This document shows, piece by piece, positions 50,985 to 63,100 of a stretch of 64,000 bases of DNA. Below the pieces are notes generated by a model. That model worked only from the letters and a program-made list of their open reading frames with translations, made no database searches and was not told where the DNA came from. The position numbers and the translations under genes are program-made. Source of the stretch: Rhyacichthys aspro (lineage: Eukaryota; Chordata; Actinopteri; Gobiiformes; Rhyacichthyidae); assembly GCA_036850595.1 (NCBI GenBank), contig CM072159.1, positions 3,871,978 through 3,935,977 on the forward strand, written 5' to 3'. Within the stretch, counting starts at the first letter, position 1, and every line of letters begins with the position of its first letter.

Positions 50985-51595
50985 GTTACCAGTGCTTTTG
51001 TTTTGCTGAAGGAAAGTGTCCAGAACCAAACTGTAATGAAACTGTATCGTTTGGATATAGTTAACACTGTTAAATTAACCCCAGTGTTACAGTAGAATTC
51101 CTTTAAATGTTAGATGACGCCGGTCGATTGGCTTTTTTCCTGTCTGCAAGTAGTAAACAGCTTCTAATTACTGACTGTCACTATTAGAAAGATGTACGTC
51201 CCTGTCAAACTAGTCAAGGTTGGAAAACATTGCTAGTGTGCAGATGTCTGGGCTTGATGAGACTTCTAATGCTGGTGAAATTTCCTACCTCCATTGAGTA
51301 TTGAGTCATATGAGGCAATGTTAAAACTTATTAGGTTTCACAAAGCCATCCAAACTAGTTTTGTCATGTAAGCGATGTGTGAAAGTTACATTTTTTTTTG
51401 GCTGAGGACGTGCACAAAAGGCAAATGACCGCTCTCATGCTGAGTCATGGCCTCATTCAAGCGTGTGCTGCAATCACTCTTTACTGACAGCTGTCCAAAA
51501 AATGAACAAGTGCTCTGCTGCTCACTTGTTCAGCGTTCACTTCATATTTCTTTCATGCCATGATTAATACTTTACAAGGAAGGAGTCGGACATAC

Positions 51596-51739
51596 CTTTG
51601 ACTAAAACTGTTCTCCTTTCTGCGACAGTGAAGGGTGACAATTCGGTGACCCTCGCTCCTGACGTCCTGGCTCACGGTCCATAAAACCGGGTTACTGGCT
51701 CTGGCACCAAGGAACGCCACGCTGTCCTTCAGTCGCACT
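51596..51739 (-). CDS. tmem132d: TMEM132D-like, coding exon 3 (extracellular), first exon of the gene in this window
   Basis: This 144-nt exon holds one base of a split codon, 47 codons (VRLKDSVAFLGARA through RRKENSFSQ) and two bases of the next split codon. The acceptor AG is at 51741-51740 (cttttcag/AGTG) and the donor GT at 51595-51594 (AAG/gtatgt). The trailing AG pairs with A at the start of exon 4 to give Arg, so the exons fit exactly despite a 22-kb intron. The exon is symmetric in phase, so skipping would keep frame. The sequence is less conserved than later exons. It is called from position, splice sites and phase, plus resemblance to the TMEM132 segment before SWQVEYP. The exon encoding the preceding part is not in the window. 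Confidence 0.88.
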
Positions 51740-54700
51740 CTGAAAAGCAAACACAAAGCCAGATCAGAGAAAAGACACTGGTTTAGCAAATACTGGATCA
51801 GGTCATACACTCAGTGTCAAAGTGTCAGGGACAATTTGCCCCTTCGATCTGACACACAAAGGCTTGTAAAACAAATTAGATGGTGCTTTAAACTGACTTT
51901 TGCAAAGGTCAGGAAACAAAAGCTTCAAACAGCAGTTGGTCTCAGAAGGCACTTGATTGGCTACTCATCAAAGTATTACATTAGAGAGCAGCACAGTGAG
52001 AAAACCCCATTCACTAATTGTTTTAATTTGAATTAAGATAAACACTGGAATTAAATGAGATTTTTGCTAACTAGCCTGTCCCATTTTACCACATCAGTGA
52101 TTTACATTTTCTTTCTAGAGAGCTGTCACAATTACAATAACCTGATTATGGTTCTATGAGCTTAGCGTGATCATTTTGCATAATCACTAAAATGATTTCC
52201 ATCCAACCATAAAAAGAATTCATTGGAATTAGTGAAAGAAATCTGCCATTTTGTCCGCCTATTCTTTGTTTTAAACCATTTGCATGAACAAATATATCTT
52301 CTGGTGTCAAGATAGATTCTGTGTTATGCCTACCATGAACTTCCAATAAACTTCAAATTATTATTTATTATTGCCTTTTCCATATGCCTGTATGCCACTT
52401 GGGTAAGTGAGCCCTATGTGCTGGCAAGCTGCATGAATTAAATCATAACTGAACAGAATTTATATTGCATATTATCTCAGTTGCTGAATGTCTATGGAGT
52501 AAAAATCATCACTAAAAAACATCACAAGCATCACATTAGCCAGGCCACAATAAATTCAGAACTGCCTGTAAAAGTACAGTATATACAAATAGGATATGTA
52601 CATAGCACATATGCTCTCAAGGCCAAAAGCACTTCTAAGCTCACTTACTAAATTACCAAATTTGGCTAACCTAACCAGATAAAAGTGATCAACCTGTTGC
52701 ATGTTTAAAATAAGTCAGTCGGTAAATGCTGAGTGATAACATCCTTTTACCTACAAGCTGTGTACATGTCCTGAAGGAGTAAAGACACAAGTAGCAAAAA
52801 TGAGCCATAATTAATAATTGAGTACTTCAGACATGCTAAATTGGTTAGCAAGTTATTGCTAACAAAAGCCTTAAGTCTTTGCAGCACAAAGCACATTACT
52901 TTGCCTGATCAGCCAGACCTTTTTTACTTTTTACTAAAGTGAAATAGATCTGGGCTGCTCCCATTCAAACTGATTACTAACATTATTAATCCTACCCGAT
53001 TGATCAACCATTTATCTAAAATGGGGAGGGTTTTGTGCAGTTTGTTGTAGTTTTTTGTCAGTCTAGTGGCAGTGTGGGTATGTTGGTACTGCCCCCTGCA
53101 TATGGATTGGCTGTATATCTATCCAACTACATTCACAGGCCATTTAATTAGTGTCCTTTTGTTCCTCCTCCTGAAAAAATAACACAAACTGAGGGGACAA
53201 ATTCTTTGTCTAGAATAAAAATAGAATTAAGATGGTAGGCCAGAATACACATCACTGACTCGTCAATATTCCATACACATATGATTTGCAATCCCAAGAT
53301 ACATTTTATTTGATGAATATCAGTGCAGGATGTTTTATTGACTGTAAGACATCAGTACTGCCTGCTGTTCAAAGCATCTTTTTTAAAAGAATTTTGATAC
53401 TTGTAAAGATTTAAAGGGACTTCAGTTTTGCAGTATGTGTGCCACCTCTGCCCCAGCCCAACCGGTCTGTCCTCCTTCCATTACTCATGGTCACAGTTGG
53501 AGGCAGGCCGTGCAATTCCTCTGTTCTGACACGCTGCTGTTGTCCTCCTCCTCAGTCACATGAAATTACCATGAAGTACATGAACAGCTTTCTGTAGTCT
53601 CTCTTTTCCAACATGACAAATTGCTCTTGTTCAAACCACTGGCACGAATGGAATATTTGATGTCAGAAAAAAACAAGAAGAGAGCAGGGAAGAGCAGATC
53701 TTGCCAATAACACAGAAAAGGTAGATTTCTATTTGGTGAGACGGGAAAGGCTGGGGGAATTTTCTCTGCATTAAAATAATTGGAGACAGTCCTGGTTGTA
53801 GAACTGCAAAAAAAGATGTAAAAGATGAAGCGAAGAAGTTGAACGTTAACGGGCGGATAATGACAAGACAAATCAGACGGCAGACCTCAGAACAGCACGT
53901 TCATTACATCTTCCATGTTCAACTGGTCTCGTTTGATCTCATCCAGGCCGCAGAGGCAGTAATAACTGGCCTCGTGTTGGTGGCTGCTCCTCACCCGCCA
54001 AGATAAAGGCTGCGGCTGAAGACACAGACAATAACTAGGAGGAGATAAGTGATTGCCGTCTGACCTCCTACTTTACAGACAACACCTTCGCCACGGCACA
54101 ATAATTACTCCAATTACTCTTTCAACAGATGCTGCACAGACACGAAACTGGGAGCAATTATAATGCACTAATAGGCAGTGTACACCTACAGGACGGCGAG
54201 TATCAAAAGCTAATTACATTTTCTTTGGGCTGTTACATCGGGGATTTCGTTTGGTTAAAAAGGCAGAAAATAAATCCTGGTAACGTGATGATGGCATTTT
54301 GAATGTGAAATAATGAGCAATGTTTGCCTGGGCAGAAGTGATTATGAGGAGACTTTTTAAGAACTCTTTGTGTCACACTGCAAGCACAAACCCTTCTCTG
54401 ATCAATGAAAAGCACAGTGGTCACAGAGGCACATCACGGCTTGGTGTAATATGATCATAAATATAAAGCAAAAAGCAACTCAAAACATGGCTGGGCATAA
54501 TGTACAGATTATAATGTAAAGAAGAGTCATATTGCCCCAGAGTATATAACAAGACATACAGAAAACATGTGAACAGAGAAAAGCCGTCTACTTTGCACTA
54601 AATACAGAAACGTAAATACGCACGTTCGAGTTTGTGGGAATGTTACAAACACATTTGAGTCAATTAAATATCTTTGTTTCATCTCAAGAATCAATGTTTC

Positions 54701-57700
54701 CGAGCTTCCTTTGTTTCCAAACAGCTATACAGCATCATTTCGCATTGTATTTGTTTTTATTGAGTTCATGTTGTACAATTATTTTGTCAGTCTCGAGTTA
54801 AAAAGGGAGCCTAATAGGAGCCGAACACGGATGGCATACTGATCTAGAGGCTGAGCTTTCTCTAACTACTATTTTATGTGTTTTCTCTAAACGTCTTAGT
54901 TTCTCATCATTTTTCTGTCTGTCTCTCTCCTGCATTATGTTAACTCAAAACTATTTCTCTGTGCAGTGTGACAGTGGAAACAAAGCATGGCAACTAAGAA
55001 AAGAGGACAAATGAACTGTTGTAAATGAGCAAAGTATGGCTTGTATGAGCTCAGTAGATGGAAGATGGAGAGGGGAAAGCAATTTGAAGGCAGGTTCTTT
55101 TCCCAGGCATCAGTAGGCTACCGAGCTCCCGCATTAATACATCAAGACTGACAGCTTTTTTAGTCTTACAAAAAAATTTATATTTTTTCTTAAATCAAGA
55201 TCATTTTTATTCTGTCTAGGCCACAACTTGTCTATTTAACAGTGTGCCACATCATTATTGTTCATGGACTCCTTCACCAGTCTCTAAAAATGGCACCATG
55301 AGTCTCAGCAAAAACACTACCTACAAGTAAATAAATAACTACATTCTGAATGATCAAATATCTGAGCAAAAGTTGTGTTTTTGATGTTTATTTGTTGGCA
55401 TAGGCCTCCTGAGATTTGTCTTAGACATGTCTTCAAGCTCAGACAGATAAACAAAGATCTCAAACGATATACCACAAAGGCATGCATCAGGTTTAATTAA
55501 TAACGCTGATGAATTGTATAACCCCATCAGCTGTATGACATGTGAAAAATAAAGGAATGTGAGTGAAGCTGGGGAAATGTTAGTTCAAACAAGTGCAGAC
55601 ACCTTGGCACAGCTCTATTATTCTAACGCACATCATATTGCATATATAAAAAAGAAGAAAGAATCACATGCTTATATTTAAAAGTATGTCATATTTGGTT
55701 GAGAATGTCGTTAAAAAGAAACAATGACATTTCAGAGGTGTTGGGTAGACGGAATTAAAATGTGCACCATGTTATGGTATTTGGGTGCCTAAAATTGTAT
55801 GGTATTCTTCTGAAAGCCCACATTTGAAAAGCATCTATATGTCTGAAAAGCTAGTGACTAAGTGAAGGTTTGCCAACACTCCTACTTTTAAGTCTAGCTC
55901 ATAATCTTGCTTTAGTTTTTGTATTTGTGGCAAGTGGGAGTGATAACAGACACTGGGCAAACACACATTCAAGCATTATATGTTTTCAACAGGACATTAG
56001 CCAGGCCAGAGTACTTAATGGGTGCAGCTAGTATCTGTATCTGAGAGCTCTTAAGTTTAAAAAGATTTCTGGCTAGAAGTTGATATAGACAAATTTAAGA
56101 AAACACTCACAAAAACATTCAATTCAAAGAAGGAACAAAGAAGTCAGTGAGGAGCTTTAAATCCCAAGTATAAAATACCACTTGTGTGTGTTGACTGTAA
56201 GTGTACCTGTAGTGATATATTTATATAGAATCTGTTTATAAAAGTTGATGTACCAACAAAAGTTTCCTTTACTTAATTGTTTTTAAGTTAAGACTTAAAA
56301 GACTCTTTTCTGAAGCCCATCAAAGTTGTACATCCTGCTTTATTTTGGTGCTACCTTTGTTGTTAGACTGTAAAGGAAACTATTAAACATGTACAAGCAC
56401 ACCCCATCTTTCCTGAATTTATCATGCCCACCTGAAGAAAAGGGTTTTGAATATTTCAAGAGTACCTTCTTCTCTTTTAAAATAATAATTAAATTGAAGA
56501 GATATATTTTTCTATTATCAACCAGGTGCTAATAAATCATCTCATAGAGGCGTACACCCACACAGAAATCCACACCTCAGCCTGTCTGTATCTGATATGA
56601 CGCTAACGCACTGGCAGAGGGAAGGCTGCGGGACAAAGCTAACCTTTAGTGAAGATAAATGAAAGTGAGAACAATTGCTGTGATATCAGCGGCGCCACAA
56701 AGAACGCCTCCTTTGGTTGCTACATCACAGAACGACTCCTGCACAGGCAGCGCCAGGTGGAGAAAAGCTGCCGTCTCAATAGTCGGGCCTGTAATACAGA
56801 TGAGCCGGTGCACATTCATATATAACCCACGCCTAGCACCAGAGACATCATTAACTGACTCTATTGAAATGCTTCAAACCACGGAAATAAAAGGCCTCTT
56901 AGATGACAAATTGGTCTTGTGGCCATAAATTACAAACAACGAGTGAGTTTGTGTTCAGCTGATTTTTGAATTTATCTCAAAAGGCAGTTTACCTGAATTG
57001 AGAGACAGCAAGTGAAGTTAGCCAAGTCACATTGAGCTTATTTAGACAAGTCCATGTAGATTCATTCACAAAGGAAACACACCCTTTTGAAAACAGAGCT
57101 TTTTCTAACCATGTTGCCACCTAACAAACAATAATGGTGGACGCAGTACCGGGAGTTACATATTATATTACATAATATATTACAAATACAAAAGAATTCT
57201 ATATCATCACCCAGTGGCTTGGCAGACTTGTGAGAGTGTGTACAGTTGTGTCATTTGGATAAAATGTAAAATGCCCTTATTGAAAATACACATTAACATG
57301 AGGTCAACATGAGGCCTATTCTTTTAATGCAATATCTTAAAATTTGATAGAAACCAGACACTAAATCAGCCTAAACTAAAACAGTAGGTAGCCAGTGACG
57401 GCTGAAGCAAGCTAAAGGGTGTTCTAATACGGCTCAGCAGGGCTCGACAGACACGCTCCAAGTCAATTAGCAGAGGAGCAGTCGTAGAAGTGTTTTTAGG
57501 GGTGCACGGACATGGCCAGATGCAGAGATAAGGAGAGAGCTAATTCAATTAATGAGCTTGACGCTGTTCTTGTCATTATCAGAGCTAGTTAAAAGAGCTG
57601 GTGCGTGGCGACGCTGCCAACGCAGGACAAGATTAACACTATCAGATGGAGCGGCTCACGAGAAAAAACTCATATCTGTTTCACTGTTTTGTCTCAGTCT

Positions 57701-58243
57701 TTTGTCACACTTTCCCTCCCTCTGTCTGTGTCCATTTTAACATTCAGTAGTCCTCACTGCATCTAAATCCTAGACTTTGTCACATGTTCGCACCTGCTTT
57801 TTCGTAGCACATATACGTTCTGCATTTTTATTCAAGGAAGCAGATATCCTGAGCATTGTCTGACACATTGCCTCACTGTGAAATGACAAGTCTGGTCAAC
57901 TGCTGTCACTTGGTAATTTACACACAGCATACAAATGAAGCAGACAAAATTCAGCTTTCGGAGTGGCGGCATGTTTAGAAGTTGTTCTAAAGAGTGTCGG
58001 TAACAACAAAAAGTAATAAACAGATGGTAAATCATACTTGAGAATAGGCAATATACACCTGCTTCTTGTCTTTTTAAAGGTAAACTACTTTTTTTTTTAA
58101 ACCTTTTATCTCAAAAACTGAAACGTAACCACCATGAGAGTGATTTGCAAACATCCTTTTAAAAACTCAAGACACATCTATTCTCCTTTCTACTAAAAAA
58201 CTGGGTTGGAATTTATAGAGCTAAACAGAGATTAATTCCCATA

Positions 58244-58756
58244 CAGTTGTCCCTCACTATAACGCGGTTCACCTTTTGCGGCCTCCCTGTTTCGCAGATT
58301 GTGATTATGATTGGCTAAGGGACTGTAGACCATTGTCAATCAATCTCCTCCGTGCCGTGTCTCCTGTACAGTACAGAATGCGTTCGGCTTGCCAAATTTA
58401 CATAAATGTTCGATCGCTAGCAGTGTGACTCTGAACTGTTGTATGTTTGCAAGTTTTCTCCCCGACAAAACCCACAATGTCCACGAAACGTTCTGCACCG
58501 ACAAAGGCACCTGCGGTCGCACCCAAAAGGCAGAGGAAGATGCTAAGGTTTGAACTTTGAGAGTGTTTAAACAAGAGAGAAATGTGAGAAAATGTTCATG
58601 TCTGTCTGAGAAAAGTGTATAAAGTGTGTGGTGAGGGGTTTTACAGCCTTAAAACATTTAGAATAATCGTAAAAAATAAAGCTGACTACTTCGCAGATTT
58701 CGCCTATTGCGGGTTATTTTTAGAACATAACCCCCGCGATAAACTAGGGACCACTG
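58244..58756 (+). mobile_element. Tigger/pogo-type MITE (Tc1/mariner superfamily), 513 bp
   Basis: The element starts CAGTTGTCCCTCACTATAAC and ends, read on the other strand, CAGTGGTCCCTAGTTTATCG. It is flanked on both sides by TA (58242-58243 and 58757-58758), the target duplication of Tc1/mariner elements. CG-rich subterminal strings (GCGGTTCACC and, inverted, GCGGGGGTTA) fit Tigger families. It keeps a short remnant of a transposase start but is internally deleted and non-autonomous. Confidence 0.9.
58477..58560 (+). pseudogene. Remnant of Tigger-type transposase N-terminus
   Basis: An ATG opens 27 codons beginning MSTKRSAPTKAPAVAPKRQR and then stops. The Lys/Arg-rich start resembles the first residues of Tigger/pogo transposases, just before the DNA-binding domain. 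The rest of the gene is missing from the element, so no active enzyme can be made. Confidence 0.6.
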
Positions 58757-59058
58757 TATTTGGAAAAATGTCAATGGGATTCACAAAGCAGTCTTACGTT
58801 CATGGCACTGAACCAATTTTTCTGGGGTTGATAGAGCTAGAGAGCGTCCACAGAAAACATTTGCTAAGCTCAAAACCTGAATATGATGAATATCTCGTCT
58901 TGACTGGATGAACCACCTGCCAATAACTGTAATTTTATCCAATCAGAGCCACGCTATGTTGTTTACGTCAAATCTTAAACAACCCATAACAATTATTGAC
59001 ACACTACTGCACCACAGGAAATCACAAACAAATGCTTTTCCTGGAGCAGACCAAGACA

Positions 59059-59088
59059 GATTTAGAGAGTTTGTGAACTCTCTAAATC
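59059..59088. repeat. Short perfect inverted repeat (13-bp arms, 4-nt loop)
   Basis: GATTTAGAGAGTT at 59059-59071 pairs exactly with AACTCTCTAAATC at 59076-59088 across the loop TGTG. No associated gene is recognised. Confidence 0.9.
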
Positions 59089-60080
59089 AAACGAGAATCC
59101 AGCTGCTGCTCAAAGTAAGCCCTGGCCCTGAATACATGGAAAACACTCTTTTCATACAAATTCAAACCTGTGTGATGTTTATACCTCTACTCACATCAGC
59201 CTTGAACATGCCAATTGCACCTGACCACATCCTTCTCCTCATCTCCCTTTTCTTTCCTGATCAATAATTGCGTGATGCGAACCTTAAATAGATGTACTTG
59301 AATAGATGCACTTTGGAGCTATGAGGCGCGTATGTGTCGAGGGACAAAGATGATCAAAGGAAGTACTACTTTAAGTGCTACTTAGTCATTTCCAGCTGGA
59401 GTGGATTGTATTGAGCGCTAGTTAATTGAGGAGATGCTGACTGTCACCAAACACAGGACACATTTACAACCAGCGCCACACGAGATATTGCTGTGTCCAA
59501 AAGGAGCCAACTATTTGCTTTTCACCCAGGGGAGAGGAGGAGGTATGAATGCCATCAGCCAGATATGTGGAGAAACACGGAGCACAGTCAGGCCTCATCT
59601 AACATCTCTTTTACTTCTTTTTTAATTAAAGGGAAAGGAGCCAAACGACTGACATATGAAGTTCCGACCTACAGCTTTGGGAACATATCTGTGCATTAAA
59701 TAAAGAACAAAAAAGTGTCAGAGAAGCGTCATCGACTTCAAATGAGTCAAGGTTCAAATGTGCGCTGGCCATAGCCCCATGACATGAACACATCCATGGC
59801 AGATCAAGAGCAATCACACAGGCAGAAGCACTGAGGAATTCATTCAAGTCAAACACACAGGAGCCCTGGAGCTTCCCTGACGAAGGGAACATTTCTGGGC
59901 AGGATTTCTTACATATAGAACATCTCATATACACAAACGCGATGAGAAAATTATTATTCTGCTGTCAACTAAGGATAAAAAGCCAAGATAATTTGACCAG
60001 GCAGTAGTAGTTAGTAGTTAGAGTTTGGTATACTCCACTTGACAAAAGTAATCAAGCAGGTTACGAGTAGATTTGGAGAA

Positions 60081-60175
60081 GAGCTGCACAATTAATCATA
60101 CATTTATTGTTATCGCAATGTTATCAAGCTCAACATTAGTGTTAGGATGTTCAGCTTGAATTGCAATAATGTATG
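60081..60175. repeat. Possible degraded interspersed repeat (GCTGCACAATTAATC type)
   Basis: GAGCTGCACAATTAATCATA followed by TTATCGCAATG resembles a fish repeat with GGCTGCACGATTAATCG and ATCGCAAT motifs. The match is partial and from memory, and no boundaries were found. Confidence 0.25.
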
Positions 60176-63100
60176 GGGTGTTTATGTGACAGGCATTTAC
60201 ACTTGTGTGTCCATTTGTTATTTCAGAGCCTTAGGTCAAACTGTGAGGTGACCAAATATTAAGACTGGCAGCAGCAACATGACCAGTGGAAGTCTAGAGG
60301 CTTTTACTATGCAAAATCAGACATTTAAATATCACAGGTCATGTTCTTTTTATCATTCACATGTTTTCCATTGTGCAGCTATAGTTTGCGGTCATAAAAA
60401 TTACTGCCAAACAAAAAGTAGTGTTTATGTTACATAATACTTTAGCCATTACTGCTATACATGTCTACGCCATTAGCGCAGTGGTGCTACATTCACAATG
60501 GCAAATTCTGCAGTTGAAAAGGCATCCATGTCAAGTTTTTTAAGTTCTCTTCATGAGACTGAACTGATTACCCAGCGACCAATCCTCAGCGAGTGTGAGA
60601 CCTGATATTAATTTTTCAAAATGCAAAACTCAAATGAGATGAGACAACCTCCATCCCCTCACAACTAGGAATTATCAAGAGAATAGAATAATAAAGAAAT
60701 AACTTATTGAAAATTGATTTGTGAGTTAAGTGGTGCAGTTAAAGCAGGATTAGACAAAGGTGTAGGATACAGCTGCCTAATACATGCTTTCTATTTCTGC
60801 TATCACATGCTTTAATATTTGCTTACAAGGTGAAATGTAGAGACAAAACTGCATGACATAGAATGGTAATTATCATAGCACGCAGATTTAAGAAAAGTGA
60901 GCAGCTGTTACCTTTCATCAAGGCTAACACTTAATGCCACACTTAATAAGGCTCATCCACAATAACACAAATAATCCATTACAAAGTAAAAAAGCTTGTG
61001 CTAGGAGAGTATGACAGGGGCTTGGAGGCTGTGTACATGAAAGCAGGCCAACAAGATGATGACACTAAGGGGCGTGACGGCGCAACAACCCCGCTGTGGC
61101 TGAAGCACCTCAGCTCAAGGCAAATGCAACCGCCTCTCTTCATAACAAAAATATGAAGAACACAACCAGTTTGATGTCCTATACAGCCCTCATTCGCCTG
61201 GCAGCATTTGTGGGGCATGGGATTTCAGATTAACACTAATTTCAAATGTGTGTCATGATGGATTGACAAATAATGTCCAGAGCAACATATGCCAAGTAGT
61301 GCACTGAAAACGTACAATATTTCATTTGCCGTAATACTGGGTTTTAGGAACCACTGCTGGTGTAGATTAGCTGAAGGAATGGGGTCATGTAGTAGCCGAC
61401 AGAGAAAGCCTGATCCCTTTGGCTGCCATTTGAATGGAAGCCCGGCTATTTAAAAAAGACGATATGGCAAACACGCAGCCACCACTTACAGTAAAATCTA
61501 TTGGACATAAGGTTGCATCCGGGGAATAAAATGAGACTTTGCACTGGATGTGTCCAGTCTGTGGGATCATCCAGGACTGATCCAATATTTTGGACCGACT
61601 GAAAAAAAGAGGCGAACAGCATAATCTCAGGATGTAGCCAGACAGATTACAGCAAGTTGGTAAACCTGATGTAGTAAGGGTTACATAGATTAACACTGAT
61701 GAGGTCAGTTACGGTGCACTGACAGCACTGCACTGAGTGGCCTGGGCTTACTCAAAACAACACTGCAAACAGGCTATGTGCAACCTTTTTCAAAATACAA
61801 CTTTTATGGGCTTTCATTATTTTCCAGGTGTGAACAAGGTGAAGTGCTCCCCAATCTCAACAATATATTTTTTATTAAATGTGTGGGATTATTTTATTTT
61901 ATTTTTTTTAGAAGAAGTATTGTGACACTTATGTTTTGACTACACTAATGGCAAGGGAAATCCTTTTTCATGCAATGGGACAATCATCATGACTGCATTT
62001 ATCAATGTTGTGTACAAACGAGTGCATAAAAGTGGTATGATTTATATAATTGCGTGTACCATGCAAATCCCAGCATAGGCACAACTAGCTGTTGATAAAT
62101 CTGGCAGCTCAAAACTAGTGTGATTTGAAGGATATGCCCCTAAATATACACTTTTTTGTGAGCTGACCCACAGAATTTTCAGCATGAAGGCAAAAAATTC
62201 GGCAAAGATAGTACTGTACGCCTATGCATTTTTATGGTTTTGAGGTAGTTTATGTTAAGTTAAGTTTAAGTGTATTTTCTGATAACAAATTAGTAGGGTC
62301 ACTACATAACTTCTACATAACATAACTACATAACATCTCCATGGTAGAACTAAGAAAAGGAAACTAAGTACAATAATGACACCTATAATGGCAGTATAGA
62401 AACTGCAATTTTACATAATGTGCCAGCAGAGACATTATAGTCTTTGTTTCAGATTTGACCTATATGAAATATTCACATCTCATGAGAAGTGTAACACTAG
62501 GTTTGTTATACCACTAATATTCAAAGGACCTCTGTGATCTTCATTGTTGCAGCCCTTAATGTGGAGAAAAAATAAGATTGGGGGGTTTAGAAAAAGGATA
62601 TCCACTTTAATGAGATTTTAAATATAAGTAATCTTCTTTAATTATGAGAAATGAGATGGTTTCACGCTACAGTTTTGCTGGAATCATTTTCAAATCCAGT
62701 TCTAAAGCAAATACCATTTGTAGTCTGCACAACAAGGATGGGAAGAGCAAAAATTCATAATTGCCATATGTATGCAAATGACATCACTCTAAAGCCATTA
62801 CTAAAACAATTCATCTTTGGCAATCACTAAAACATTTTAATCATGATCGTTACAAATGGTTAACTATTCATTATGCTGGCTAATTAGATCATAAATTGTA
62901 TGAATACACAGTTGTTGGAGGTTTTAAGGCTTTGACACTGGGGACAAACACAAAAGACATCAAGGATATCGCATCGAGGGAATGCTGAGAATGGACTATG
63001 TCTATTGGTTCCTGACTTCATATTGAAGTGATTTATCGATTGAGTGACAGAGAAGCAGGATCTGGAGATGCGTGGTCAGGTGATCAGGGGTCAGATGTCA

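Larger units (their letters stand above)
29455..51595 (-). other. Intron 3 of the TMEM132D-like gene
   Basis: 22,141 nt, the largest complete intron here. Contents seen: an (ACATAA)n run at 33837, a long (ATT)n at 34222, an interspersed-repeat fragment at 36251, a perfect palindrome at 47067, poly(T) at 47728, (CA)n at 48225 and a MITE at 50594. No nested gene was recognised. Confidence 0.8.

Noticed and set aside
58908..59267. 119-codon plus-strand frame near the Tigger MITE
   Set aside because: It lies outside the element and does not resemble a transposase or any other protein I know.
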